Made by a program: the position numbers and the translations under genes
Part shown: positions 9,481 to 19,100 of the stretch, piece after piece
Numbering within the stretch: position 1 is the first letter of the stretch
Layout: each line of letters opens with the position of its first letter
Origin: Solibacillus sp. FSL R7-0682
GTDB taxonomy: Bacteria; Bacillota; Bacilli; Bacillales_A; Planococcaceae
Reading direction: 5' to 3'
Length of the DNA stretch: 64,000 nucleotides
NCBI RefSeq assembly: GCF_038005985.1
Contig: NZ_JBBOUI010000001.1
Coordinates: 1,818,001 to 1,882,000, forward strand
The notes under the pieces: generated by a model
What the model saw: only the letters and a program-made list of their open reading frames with translations
Databases searched by the model: none
Told to the model about the DNA's origin: nothing

Positions 9481-9947
9481 ACCTCTTTAATGATCATTCG
9501 TATCACTCACAATCATTTTTTTCTACATTAAAAACGTTCGTTTTATTCAAATATCACAGAGTTATTTTACAGAGCCTTTTATAAAAAACTGTTATTAAAA
9601 ATAAATGAGATTTTTCATTTTGATCAATCTTTGTTCAAAACGACAGCTTTTTATATACAGTAAAGTCAATGGTTTAGAGTAATGAATAATCAAACTTGTT
9701 TCTAAAGTAACTCCGACCTCAATAGAGCTCTTAGTGTGAGGTGAATGAGATTGAATATTAATGTAAATATAACTATAAAGATTTTTAATGAATGTATTTA
9801 TATAAACTGCTAAATTAAGTTGATTAAGGAGAGGGAGTTCAAATGAAATACGAATAAATAAGAAAAAATATTGTAAGAAAAAAATCTTAGTATCTGAGTT
9901 AAATGAATTAAATCCATTAAAATATGTTGATTTGTGTTGTGGTAATA
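9481..9947. other. AT-rich gene-free stretch before the cobalamin island
   Basis: No frame here has a credible start and composition. The open frame on the reverse strand between 9595 and 9966 is low-complexity AT-rich sequence. I see no transposon end or RNA structure. The left boundary of the 2-kb direct repeat begins at its right edge. Confidence 0.4.
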
Positions 9948-10030
9948 ATTTTAATAGGTATTTCAATCTATTTTTAAATACATAGAATATTTTAAATTAT
10001 TTTTGTGTTAGAATTCTTTTAATTGAATAA

Positions 10031-10212
10031 ATCTTGCAGGATAAAGACGCCATTATGGCTTAATAGGGAATTCGGTGAAAATCCGTGACTGTTTCCGCAA
10101 CTGTAAGTGCTGATGAAATGAGAAAAACCACTGTTGAAAGAAATGATATTCTAGTAAATGGGAAGGACTCAAAGTAAATTGATGCACAAGTCAGGAGACC
10201 TATCTTTGTCTG
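10031..10212 (+). promoter_or_regulatory. Cobalamin riboswitch 1
   Basis: All conserved blocks of a B12 riboswitch are present in order: AATAGGGAATTCGGTGAAAATCC (10062 on, given here in parts AATAGGGAA and CGGTGAAAATCCG), GACTGTTTCCGCAACTGTAAG, the ACCACTG box, a GGGAAGGACTC segment and the 3' box GTCAGGAGACC at 10190-10200. It precedes the frameshifted alpha-barrel gene. A terminator lies at 10294. Confidence 0.96.
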
Positions 10213-10293
10213 ATCGTATTAAATCACTTCGGAAATAAAGGGGCTATACGGCAAATAGAGCTCGAACATTTTAACTTTGTCGTGGCTATTTAC

Positions 10294-10324
10294 CGCTATC
10301 CAATTCCAAGGGTAGCGTTTTTTT
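10294..10324 (+). terminator. Terminator of cobalamin riboswitch 1
   Basis: CGCTATCC pairs with GGGTAGCG, followed by seven T residues. Just upstream CGGCAAATAG (10249 on) can pair with CTATTTACCG, which overlaps the terminator's left arm, so it could act as the competing antiterminator. This is a transcriptional off-switch layout. Confidence 0.88.
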
Positions 10325-10383
10325 GTTGTCCAAATACGACGCTTGATTATATTCAAAAAATTAATTAGGGGGAAAGTGAAAAC

Positions 10384-11847
10384 ATGCAAGCATCTTTCAA
10401 AAAGTTATTATTAGCTTTTATTCTGTTTATGCTCGTAAATACCAGTATTCCACAACGATCTAATGCAGCTGCTTATGATCCAACGGTAAGTTATGAGAAT
10501 CTGGATGTGCGTTTTTGGGAAGATCAGCAGCCGGACATTGGTTTTTATATAAACGCTTCGTCACGTTACATTCTAGAAACGGTAATTGCACCTTCGATGG
10601 GTAGTACATTTGGAGAATGGTCGGTTATGGATCTATTACGAGGAATGTACACGGGCTACGATTATATTAACTATATACCGGCAAACTATTTCACGGACTA
10701 TATAGGAAGAATTGAAGGCTATGTTGATATGAAAAATGGTAATCTGGACCGCAATAAATCTACAGAATGGTCTCGATTAACATTGGCACTTACTGCACTA
10801 GGTTATCCAATTACCGATGTCGCAGGTTATGATTTTGTAGCTCGTTTATCAGAATCACATAAGTTTTCATATCGTCAAGGTATTAATGGACCGATTTGGG
10901 AGATTATTGCATTGGATACAGGTGGTTATGAATTATATCCTGATCCATCCAATGATGATGTCAATACGGTAGGGAAAATGATTGACTATATTTTAAATAA
11001 GGAAATCTCGAACGGGGGCTGGGCTTTAAGCGGTGGCATTCCTGATCCAGATATAACGGCTATGGCTTTACAAGCATTTGCACCATATTATCTCAATAGT
11101 AGTCGTTACGACCAAACTGGTGCGAATGCAACTTATCAAGAGTTTGCACAAGCGGTGGAGCGAGCAATTGTTGTATTATCGCAAATCCAGCTAACTAACG
11201 GAGGTTATAATAGCTGGGGAAGTATTAACTCGGAAAGTACTGCACAAGTAATTGTAGCGCTGACAGCTATGAATATGGATCCTTTAGCTACAAGTATATC
11301 GTTACCAAATATTAATCAAACTGTTGATTTTATCACAGAAGGTAAATATGAGGATGGCGTTTGGACAAATAATATGATTGATGCTTTGTTAACATTTTGG
11401 GCAAATGGTAGTGGTTCTTCGCCAGAAGTGGGGGGCTTTAAGCATGTAACCGCAGGCTATGATGGTGGGGGTGGCTCTGGTACAAGCGTTAACGCGATGG
11501 CCACAGACCAAGCATTATATGGACTTATTGCGTATGATCGCTTCAAGAAAAGCGAAAAAAGCTTATATGATATGAGTGATATGCAAAATGGCGAATACCA
11601 ATATATGACTGCAAGTAACAATACAATTTACTTTGATGGCAATCAAGTTGGTGAATCTTCATCAAAAACGGTATCACCTTATGCTGTAGTTGACATTCCA
11701 TCCTCATCAGCAAAAGATTTTGTTGCATGGAATACAAAGCAAGACGGCACAGGAACTACATATATGCCTAATGAACGTTTAGTTATGCCAGATGAAGACA
11801 TTACACTCTATGCTCAAACGAGTAGCACGATGGGGGAATATGAGTGA
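10384..11847 (+). pseudogene. Secreted alpha6/alpha6-barrel protein, frameshifted paralogue
   Basis: A truncated paralogue of the intact gene at 12981. The 487 residues comprise a signal peptide (ending near ANAA, residue 28), an alpha6/alpha6 barrel like the prenyltransferase/squalene-cyclase superfamily and the alpha domain of intrinsic factor (GINGPIWEIIALDT, DPDITAMALQAFAPYY, SESTAQVIVALTAMNMDPL), and an InlB/Listeria-Bacteroides-type beta repeat (FVAWNTKQDGTGTTY). In the paralogue the frame continues through GGGGAATATGAGTGATGG. Here there is one extra G (GGGGGAATATG, about 11832), giving the stop TGA. Homology ends about 70 bases later, so repeats and SLH domains are gone. The product could be secreted but has no wall anchor. 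Confidence 0.85.
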
Positions 11848-11919
11848 TGGCAATATTCAAAAGGTTATCAAGCTCATTGATGAATTTCTTACCGCTAGAA
11901 GTCTTACAAAGGAGCATCT

Positions 11920-12234
11920 GGAGCTAAGCTTCCATACGAATATGCTTTATATGGAATTTCTAACACATTCTCAATGGTACAGAAAGCACTAGGTAAAGAG
12001 GCGGTGAACCAAGGGGCTAACTTAGCTTCAATTCTTGATGGATATACAGCAAAAGAAGGTCACCACTTAAATATCAACATACTTAACAGCGATACTTTAC
12101 TAGACGCTATGGGGCAATCAGAAGAATATCCATAATCAACGATTCGTGTATCTGGTTATACTGTTAACTTCATAAAATTAACGTGTGAACAACAAATCGA
12201 TGTAATCAAGCATATTTTCCACAGAAACCTGTAA
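11920..12234 (+). pseudogene. Fragment of pyruvate formate-lyase gene (C-terminus)
   Basis: The frame reads GAKLPYEYALYGISNTFS, then ANLASILDGYTAKEGHHLNI, LLDAM, a TAA stop in place of the expected Gln codon after EEYP, then STIRVSGYTVNFIKLT and the normal C-terminal end with a TAA at 12232. This is the last 105 codons of PflB. The catalytic Cys pair and the rest of the enzyme are absent, and the Gly-radical region (VSGY) carries the usual motif. It is fused directly to the end of the alpha-barrel duplication, marking a recombination junction at about 11918. Confidence 0.88.
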
Positions 12235-12254
12235 TTTATGCTCTTTATCTATAC

Positions 12255-12312
12255 AAAGACCAAATTGAAATGACAACTCTTAATAGTTGTAGTTCATTTT
12301 GGTCTTTTATTT
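12255..12312 (+). terminator. Intrinsic terminator behind the pflB fragment
   Basis: A long stem, AAAGACCAAA with TTTTGGTCTTT, contains an inner TGACAACT/AGTTGT stem and is followed by TTTTATTTT. It was probably the native terminator or attenuator between pflB and pflA. Confidence 0.8.
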
Positions 12313-12369
12313 TACTAGAATTCACTTTTGCATAGGTGTAAGGATAGATACTAGGAGGAGAATTGTGAA

Positions 12370-12425
12370 ATGAAAGGAAATATCATTTCATTGAAACATA
12401 CGGTACAGTTAATGGACTAAAAATG
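12370..12425 (+). pseudogene. Remnant of pflA (pyruvate formate-lyase activating enzyme) start
   Basis: After AGGAGGAG the frame begins MKGNIIS. In the next frame it continues ETYGTVNGL, which together resembles the N-terminus of PflA (a GNI-SIETYGTVDGPG pattern). The radical-SAM CxxxCxxC motif is not reached. Sequence 12426-12543 is unassigned. The position directly after the pflB fragment supports the call. Confidence 0.65.
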
Positions 12426-12627
12426 GGAAATGATTTTTCTATCGTTAAAATGGACCTAGGAAAAATATTAATGTCGTCTTTAATAAAATAAATCTATTAA
12501 ATTACATGTATCTGTACTTTTATGGTAATTATATTAATTTGGGATTTTAATAGGTATTTCAATCTATTTTTAAATATATCGAATATTTTAAATTATTTTT
12601 GTGTTAGAATTTCTTTTAATTGAATAA

Positions 12628-12809
12628 ATCTTGCAGGATAAAGACGCCATTACGGCTTAATAGGGAATTCGGTGAAAGACCGAGACTGTTTCCGCAACTG
12701 TAAGTGCTGATGAAATGAGAAAAACCACTGTTGAAAGAAATGATATTCTAGTAAATGGGAAGGACTCAAAGTAAAATGATGCACAAGTCAGGAGACCTAT
12801 CTTTATCTG
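12628..12809 (+). promoter_or_regulatory. Cobalamin riboswitch 2
   Basis: Same conserved blocks as riboswitch 1 (AATAGGGAATTCGGTGAAAG, CCGCAACTGTAAG, ACCACTG, GTCAGGAGACC at 12787-12797) with a few substitutions, for example AAGACCGAGACTG for AAATCCGTGACTG. It controls the intact SLH-anchored alpha-barrel gene and, by position, the long downstream cobalamin operon. Confidence 0.96.
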
Positions 12810-12890
12810 ATCGTATTAAATCACTTCGGAAATAAAGGGACTATACGGCAAATAGAGAACGAACATTTTAATTTTGTCGCGTCTATTTAC

Positions 12891-12921
12891 CGCTATCCAA
12901 TTCCTAGGGTAGCGTTTTTTT
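12891..12921 (+). terminator. Terminator of cobalamin riboswitch 2
   Basis: CGCTATCC pairs with GGGTAGCG followed by seven T residues. The upstream CGGCAAATAG/CTATTTACCG pairing is conserved with copy 1, supporting a terminator/antiterminator switch. Confidence 0.88.
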
Positions 12922-12980
12922 GTTGTCCTAATACGACACTTGATTATATTCAAAAAATTAATAGGGGGGAATGTGAAAAC

Positions 12981-15900
12981 ATGCAAGCATCTTTCAAAAA
13001 GTTATTATTAGTTTCTATTATGTTTATGCTCGTAATTGCCAATACGCCACAACGAGCTAATGCAGCTGCATATGATCCAACTGTAAGTTTTGAGAATCTA
13101 GATGTGCGTTTTTGGGAAGATCAGCAGCCAGACATTGGATTTTATATAAATGCTTCGTCACGTTACATACTAGAAACGGTAACTGCACCTTCGATGGGTA
13201 GTACATTTGGAGAATGGTCGGTAATGGATTTACTTCGAGGTATGTATACTGGCTATGATTATATCAATCACATACCGGCAAATTACTTTTCAGATTATTT
13301 AGGGAGAATTGAAGCCTATGTTGATAATAAAAATGGCATGCTAGACCGCAATAAGTCTACAGAATGGTCTCGTTTGACATTAGCACTTACTGCGTTAGGT
13401 TATCCAATTACCAATGTCGCAGGTCATGATTTTGTAGAATATTTGTCAAGATCACATAGTTTTTCATATCGTCAAGGTATTAATGGACCGATTTGGGAGA
13501 TTATTGCATTGGATACAGGTGGTTATGAATTATATCCTGATCCATCCAATGATGATGTCAATACGGTAGGGAAAATGATTGACTATATTTTAAATATGGA
13601 AATCTCGAACGGGGGCTGGGCTTTAAGCGGTGGCATTCCTGATCCAGATATAACGGCTATGGCTTTACAAGCATTTGCACCATATTATCTCAATAGTAGT
13701 CGTTACGACCAAACTGGTGCGAGCGCAACTTATCAAGAGTTTGCTCAAGCGGTGGAGCGAGCAATTGTTAAATTATCAGAAATCCAACTTTTAAATGGTG
13801 GATATGATAGTTGGGGAAGCATAAACTCGGAAAGTATTGTGCAAGTAATTGTAGCGCTGACAGCTATGAACATGGACCCTTTAGCTACAAGCATATTGTT
13901 ACCAAATATCAATCAAACTGTTGATTTTATCACAGAAGGTAAATATGAGGATGGCGTTTGGACAAATAATATGATTGATGCTTTGTTAACATTTTGGGCA
14001 AATGGTAGTGGTTCTTCGCCAGAAGTGGGGGGCTTTAAGCATGTAACCGCAGGCTATGATGGTGGGGGTGGCTCTGGTACAAGCGTTAACGCGATGGCCA
14101 CAGACCAAGCATTATATGGACTTATTGCGTATGATCGCTTCAAGAAAAGCGAAAAAAGCTTATATGATATGAGTGATATGCAAAATGGCGAATACCAATA
14201 TATGACTGCAAGTAACAATACAATTTACTTTGATGGCAATCAAGTTGGTGAATCTTCATCAAAAACGGTATCACCTTATGCTGTAGTTGATATTCCATCC
14301 TCATCAGCAAAAGATTTTGTTGCATGGAATACAAAGCAAGACGGCACAGGAACTACGTATATGCCTAATGAACGTTTAGTTATGCCAGATGAAGACGTTA
14401 CACTCTATGCTCAAACGAGTAGCACTATGGGGAATATGAGTGATGGCAATATTCAAAAGGTTATCAACCTCATTGATGAATTGCCTACCGTTGGAAGTAT
14501 TACGAAGGAACATGAAAATAAGATTAAGCAAGCTAGAGCAGCTTTTAATCGTCTAACTGTACCGGAGCAACGAAGTGTAACTAATTTAAGTAAGCTAGTG
14601 ACTTTAGAAGGTCTACTCAGTGGATTGCTGTCTCAATATGATGATGAATTGAAAGTAGAGAACTTAATAAAAACAATAGATTCACTTTATAATGTTTCTA
14701 ATATTACGCTAGATTATCAAATTGCGATTGAAAATGCCCGTATTGCTTATAATATTTTAACTGCTACGCAAAGACTTCAAATTACGAACTACTGGAAGTT
14801 AGAGTCACTAGAAGCAAAATTAAAAGTAGCAGAGGATTTAGACAAAAAAGAAACAACAGTAGCAAATGTTATTTGGCTTATTGATAATTTACCAAAAGTC
14901 GAGCAGTTAACTCGGGCAGATAAAGAAAAAGTAAGAGAAGCTATTGCTTATTACGAGGCACTTTCAGCTGATCAAAAAAAGAATGTGACTAACTATAGTA
15001 AACTTACTAAACTTGAAGAACGCTTAAAAGTGCTTGAAAAAGAGGCACTTGAAAAAGAGGAACTAGAGGACGAAATTGATTCTGATGTATTTGATGAAAT
15101 GGTTGTAAATGGGAAAACACTAACAATTCATTCAGCAAAAACCGCGGGTGAATATTCAGTCACTATTCCTGCTGAAACGCTACAAAGCTCTATTAAGAAA
15201 TATGGCATTAAAAATCTTATAGTAAAAGATACACGCGGTGTAACTCTTTCAATGTCAACTGAGCAATTAGTAAAAGAGTTGCAAAACAATAAAAATGCAC
15301 AAACTGTAAAATTTCAGATTTCAACGTTTGACTATCAAAATGAAATCTTTACGGTAGATTTCTCAATAAAACTTACGAATAAGAAAAAAGTCAATATTAA
15401 ACTAAACGATGGTTATATTTCACTTAAAGTACCATATAATTACTTTTTAAATGGTAAAAAATTAAAAGATAAATATTTACTAGAAGTGGGTAGTGATAAC
15501 CCAACAATTCCACATGTTTCAACAGATAAGGCAGTCACTATAAAACTAAAACAAGGCGGGAAGTTCCTGTTTAATTCAAATAATATATTCTTTACAGATA
15601 TAGGGAATGTTTCTAACGCCGATGAAATTTTATATTTAGCAAATCGTCAAGTCATCAAAGGTAGCGATAATGGTACATTTGCTCCTAATAATGATATTAC
15701 ACGTGGCCAATTTGCAGTAATGATTGCTAGAGCATTGAAATTGCAAGCCTCTGGAAAAACATCTTATTTTGTGGATACAAAAGGTAAGTGGTACGAGCAA
15801 GAAGTACAAGCAATCGTAGAAGCGGGCATAGCAAAAGGTACTTCTCCTGCAACCTTTAATCCAGAGGGCAAGTTAACCAGACAGGAAGCAGCATCGCTTA

Positions 15901-16133
15901 TGGTTAATTTATTGCGCTATGTTAAATTTGATGTGGATGCTGTATTGAGTCGTACACCATATACAGATGCACATAAAATTGCAAAATATGCCCGAGCGGA
16001 TGTTGGTATCTTAAACACATTAGATATAATGACTGGAAATACAAAAGGTGAATTTGCACCAACAGTCAATTTAAAACGATCACAAATGGCAAAAGTATTG
16101 AAACGTACATTAAATATTGCTGAAATGATGTAA
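12981..16133 (+). CDS. SLH-anchored alpha6/alpha6-barrel protein, probable corrinoid-capture alpha module
   Basis: A 1050-residue exported wall protein. Domains in order: signal peptide (1-28); alpha6/alpha6 barrel (about 32-395; GINGPIWEIIALDT, GGWALSGGIPDPDITAMALQ, SVNAMATDQALYGLIAYDRF); InlB-like beta repeat (about 400-480); three helical repeats of about 65-70 residues (486-695; LP..., ARAAFNRLT, SVTNLSKL pattern); a beta domain (700-865); three SLH motifs (869-1050; ITRGQF, LTRQEA, LKRSQM) that bind wall polymer. The barrel has the fold of the alpha domain of intrinsic factor and transcobalamin. With a B12 riboswitch upstream and DUF4430 genes downstream, surface corrinoid capture is inferred. 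Start has GGGGGAATGTGAAAAC upstream. First intact gene of the operon. Confidence 0.88.
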   Translation: MQASFKKLLLVSIMFMLVIANTPQRANAAAYDPTVSFENLDVRFWEDQQPDIGFYINASSRYILETVTAPSMGSTFGEWSVMDLLRGMYTGYDYINHIPANYFSDYLGRIEAYVDNKNGMLDRNKSTEWSRLTLALTALGYPITNVAGHDFVEYLSRSHSFSYRQGINGPIWEIIALDTGGYELYPDPSNDDVNTVGKMIDYILNMEISNGGWALSGGIPDPDITAMALQAFAPYYLNSSRYDQTGASATYQEFAQAVERAIVKLSEIQLLNGGYDSWGSINSESIVQVIVALTAMNMDPLATSILLPNINQTVDFITEGKYEDGVWTNNMIDALLTFWANGSGSSPEVGGFKHVTAGYDGGGGSGTSVNAMATDQALYGLIAYDRFKKSEKSLYDMSDMQNGEYQYMTASNNTIYFDGNQVGESSSKTVSPYAVVDIPSSSAKDFVAWNTKQDGTGTTYMPNERLVMPDEDVTLYAQTSSTMGNMSDGNIQKVINLIDELPTVGSITKEHENKIKQARAAFNRLTVPEQRSVTNLSKLVTLEGLLSGLLSQYDDELKVENLIKTIDSLYNVSNITLDYQIAIENARIAYNILTATQRLQITNYWKLESLEAKLKVAEDLDKKETTVANVIWLIDNLPKVEQLTRADKEKVREAIAYYEALSADQKKNVTNYSKLTKLEERLKVLEKEALEKEELEDEIDSDVFDEMVVNGKTLTIHSAKTAGEYSVTIPAETLQSSIKKYGIKNLIVKDTRGVTLSMSTEQLVKELQNNKNAQTVKFQISTFDYQNEIFTVDFSIKLTNKKKVNIKLNDGYISLKVPYNYFLNGKKLKDKYLLEVGSDNPTIPHVSTDKAVTIKLKQGGKFLFNSNNIFFTDIGNVSNADEILYLANRQVIKGSDNGTFAPNNDITRGQFAVMIARALKLQASGKTSYFVDTKGKWYEQEVQAIVEAGIAKGTSPATFNPEGKLTRQEAASLMVNLLRYVKFDVDAVLSRTPYTDAHKIAKYARADVGILNTLDIMTGNTKGEFAPTVNLKRSQMAKVLKRTLNIAEMM

Positions 16134-16152
16134 GAAAAGTAGGAGTGAAACA

Positions 16153-19100
16153 ATGACTAACATTAGAAAGATACTTCTTAGCTTTCTCGCCGTACTGTTA
16201 GTTCTTTTCCCAACCGTAACTTCATTGGGGTTAGAAAATAACAATGCTTATGCACAAGAAGTAGAAGATATCACGTTAAAAGTTGATTTAATAGACGGTT
16301 TAGAAACCAAAGCAGATAAAATGACCTTCGATTTATGGGCTAGGACATTAGATGACGTCAAAATAGATACAAATAATGTACATGTAACGAACAACGGCGA
16401 TCCTGTTCACATTAACTGGAACGATGATGTGAAAACAAGTTATACATTAAACCTTGTCGTTGGTGTTAATGAAGTCAATATTGTTGTTAAGCATGAAGAT
16501 CATGAACATAGCCGCTCATTTACAATTACGCGAAAAGAAGCACAAGATGGAGATGTAATTGGATCCTTTACATTTAGTATGGATGCATTCGTTGTAGGGT
16601 TAGGCTATTTAATTGAGCCAGTTAAAGTGGATGTTATTAAAGGAGATAACGCAGCCTATCATTTGGATCGAGTTTTAAAAGAACATGGCTTTGATTATAC
16701 AAATACAGGGCTACTAGATAGTGGTTTTTATTTGGCCTCTGTTCTAAAGGGGAATTTAGGCGAAAAATCTCCTAATACACCTCAGATTATACATGATAAG
16801 TTAGAGGAACATAACGGAGCACCTATTGATGAAGATGAATTTTATCCTACTGAGTATGGATTAGGAGAATTTGATTTTAACTATATGTCAGGTTGGATGT
16901 ATGCGGTGAATAATGTCTTTCCAAACGTAGGATTTGCCGATAAGTATTTATTAGACGGTGATATTATGCGTGTGCAGTATACAGTAGCATACGGTAGTGA
17001 TATTGGCGGTGGTTATGCAATGGGAGGTAGTGAATATGATCAATTCTTCCCTCAGGTCAACAAAGACTTCTTAACTGAAGCCATTGCGGTGATTAATAGT
17101 AGCCCAGCTCGTAATGAATTGTTAAGTAATGTTTCGTTAGCGGCAGCTTATGAAAGAGGATTAGATGTGCTAGCAACAGTTGATGCTGATCAAACAACTA
17201 TTGATAATGCATTAGCAGATATACGGAATATTGGAAGTTCGATTGAGATTGAGCAATTAATAAATAATTTGCCAGAAGTTGATGCTATTTCGTTAAGTGA
17301 TGAGATAAATGTGCATTCAGTTCGTATTGCATATGAAGCATTAAGTGTAGAAGCAAAAGGCTATGTAGAAAATGTTGATAAGTTGGAAGCATTAGAAGCA
17401 CAGATAGCCATTCTGAAAGAAAATGGAACAAACGATGAACAAGCAAAAGAAGAAGCATCGAAGGTAACTCAACAAATAAAAGAACTACCAGAAAAGGATC
17501 AACTGCAAGTAGTAGATGAAGCAAAAGTACAAGCTGTCCGTGCAGCATACGAATCTTTAAGTGTAAAAGTAAAAGGCTATGTAGAAAATGTTGATAAGTT
17601 GGAAGCATTAGAAGCACAGATAGCCATTCTGAAAGAAAATGAAACCAACGATGAACAAGCAAAAGAAGAAGCATCGAAGGTAACTCAACAAATAAAAGAA
17701 CTACCAGAAAAGGATCAACTTCAAGTAGTAGATGAAGCAAAAGTACAAGCTGTCCGTGCAGCATACGAATCTTTAAGTGTAAAAGCAAAAGGCTATGTAG
17801 AAAATGTTGATAAGTTGGAAGCATTAGAAGTACAGATAGCCATTCTTAAAGAAAATGAAACCAACGATGAACAAGCAAAAGAAGAAGCATCGAAGGTAAG
17901 TAAACAAATTGAAGACCTACCAACAATTAAGCAACTCCAATTAATAGATGGAGAAAAAGTAAAAGCAACACGTAAGGCATATGAAAATCTAAGCGACCAA
18001 GCAAAAGGCTATGTAGAAAATGTGGATCATCTTGTAACGTTAGAAGAATTGTTAGAGAGACTGCAATTGGATGCTGTTAAAGAGGTGAATCAACAAATTT
18101 CCGATTTACCACTAGAGTCAGCATTGAAGCTTGCAGATGAATCTAAATTAAAAACTGTGCGCAATGCATACGATGCACTACCTTTAGAGGCACAAAAATT
18201 TGTATTGAATTTATCAAAATTAATTGTACTAGAAGTGAAAATGGACGCGTTAAAAAAATTAGGAGGACCAGAGCAGATTGAGGCAGTCATTGAACAAATT
18301 GAGGAATTGCCAACAGTTGCTAAAGTGAAAGCGAGTGATGCTAATGCAATAACTGCTGCTCGTAATGCTTATAACAAGCTAACTGTAGAACAACGGAAAA
18401 GTGTTACAAATTACTCGAAATTACAGGAGTTAGAACGAAAAATAAGTGAGATTAATTCGGATTTAACAAAAGCACAAGCAGTGGAAACTCAAATTAATAA
18501 ACTTCTTAGTATCACTGCTGTCACACTAAAAGATAAGGATAAAATTGTTGCAGCACGTAAAGCTTATACAAACTTAACAGCTGCACAAAAATTGCTAGTT
18601 ACTAATCTAGCTGCATTGACGAACTTGGAAGCACAAATAGTTTTACTAGAAAAAGATAATACAAAAGTACAATCAGTCATTTCTCAAATTAGTAAATTGC
18701 CGAATGTCGCTAATGTGACATTGAAAGATAAGGCAACTATTGAAAGAATTCGCGCAGCATATAATGCGCTACCTATTGAACAGAGAAAATTAGTAACAAA
18801 TTATGCAAACTTACAGCAGTTAGAAACAAAAATCGCCCAACTTACTGATTCTGGTGAGGAAGTAACTGTAGACAAAAATGCAGACCAGCTTATCATTCAA
18901 TCTAATGGTAATAAGCTTGAAATCTCAAATGATATAATTCAAAAACAATTAGATAGTAAAGATATTCATACACTAGTTGTGAAGGATTCTGAAGGAATTT
19001 TAATTGAAATTCCTAAAGCTGCTCTATTGAATGCAATTTCTGACACGAGTTCTATCATTATTACAAAGCAATTATTAAAACAGTCAAATCGATATGGGTT

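Larger units (their letters stand above)
9948..11917 (+). repeat. Direct repeat, copy 1 (riboswitch plus alpha-barrel gene)
   Basis: This segment and 12544-14514 are near-identical direct copies of about 1.97 kb, offset by about 2597 bases. Each starts at ATTTTAATAGGTATTTCAAT, contains a cobalamin riboswitch, terminator and the 5' part of an alpha-barrel gene, and loses similarity after ACAAAGGAGCAT (copy 1) or ACGAAGGAACAT (copy 2). Confidence 0.9.
12544..14514 (+). repeat. Direct repeat, copy 2 (riboswitch plus alpha-barrel gene)
   Basis: Second copy of the unit described at 9948. Similarity is patchy: stretches corresponding to about 10870-11165 and 11330-11830 of copy 1 are almost identical, while those between and before carry many substitutions, as expected from gene conversion. 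Confidence 0.9.

Noticed and set aside
9595-9966. Reverse-strand frame of about 123 codons
   Set aside because: AT-driven composition (Tyr, Ile, Phe, Asn, Leu), no ribosome site, and it runs into the border of the direct repeat.
17285-17824. Long reverse-strand open frame rich in Leu
   Set aside because: It is the antisense of the 216-bp repeats of the SLH DUF4430 gene; periodic and low-complexity, without a ribosome site.
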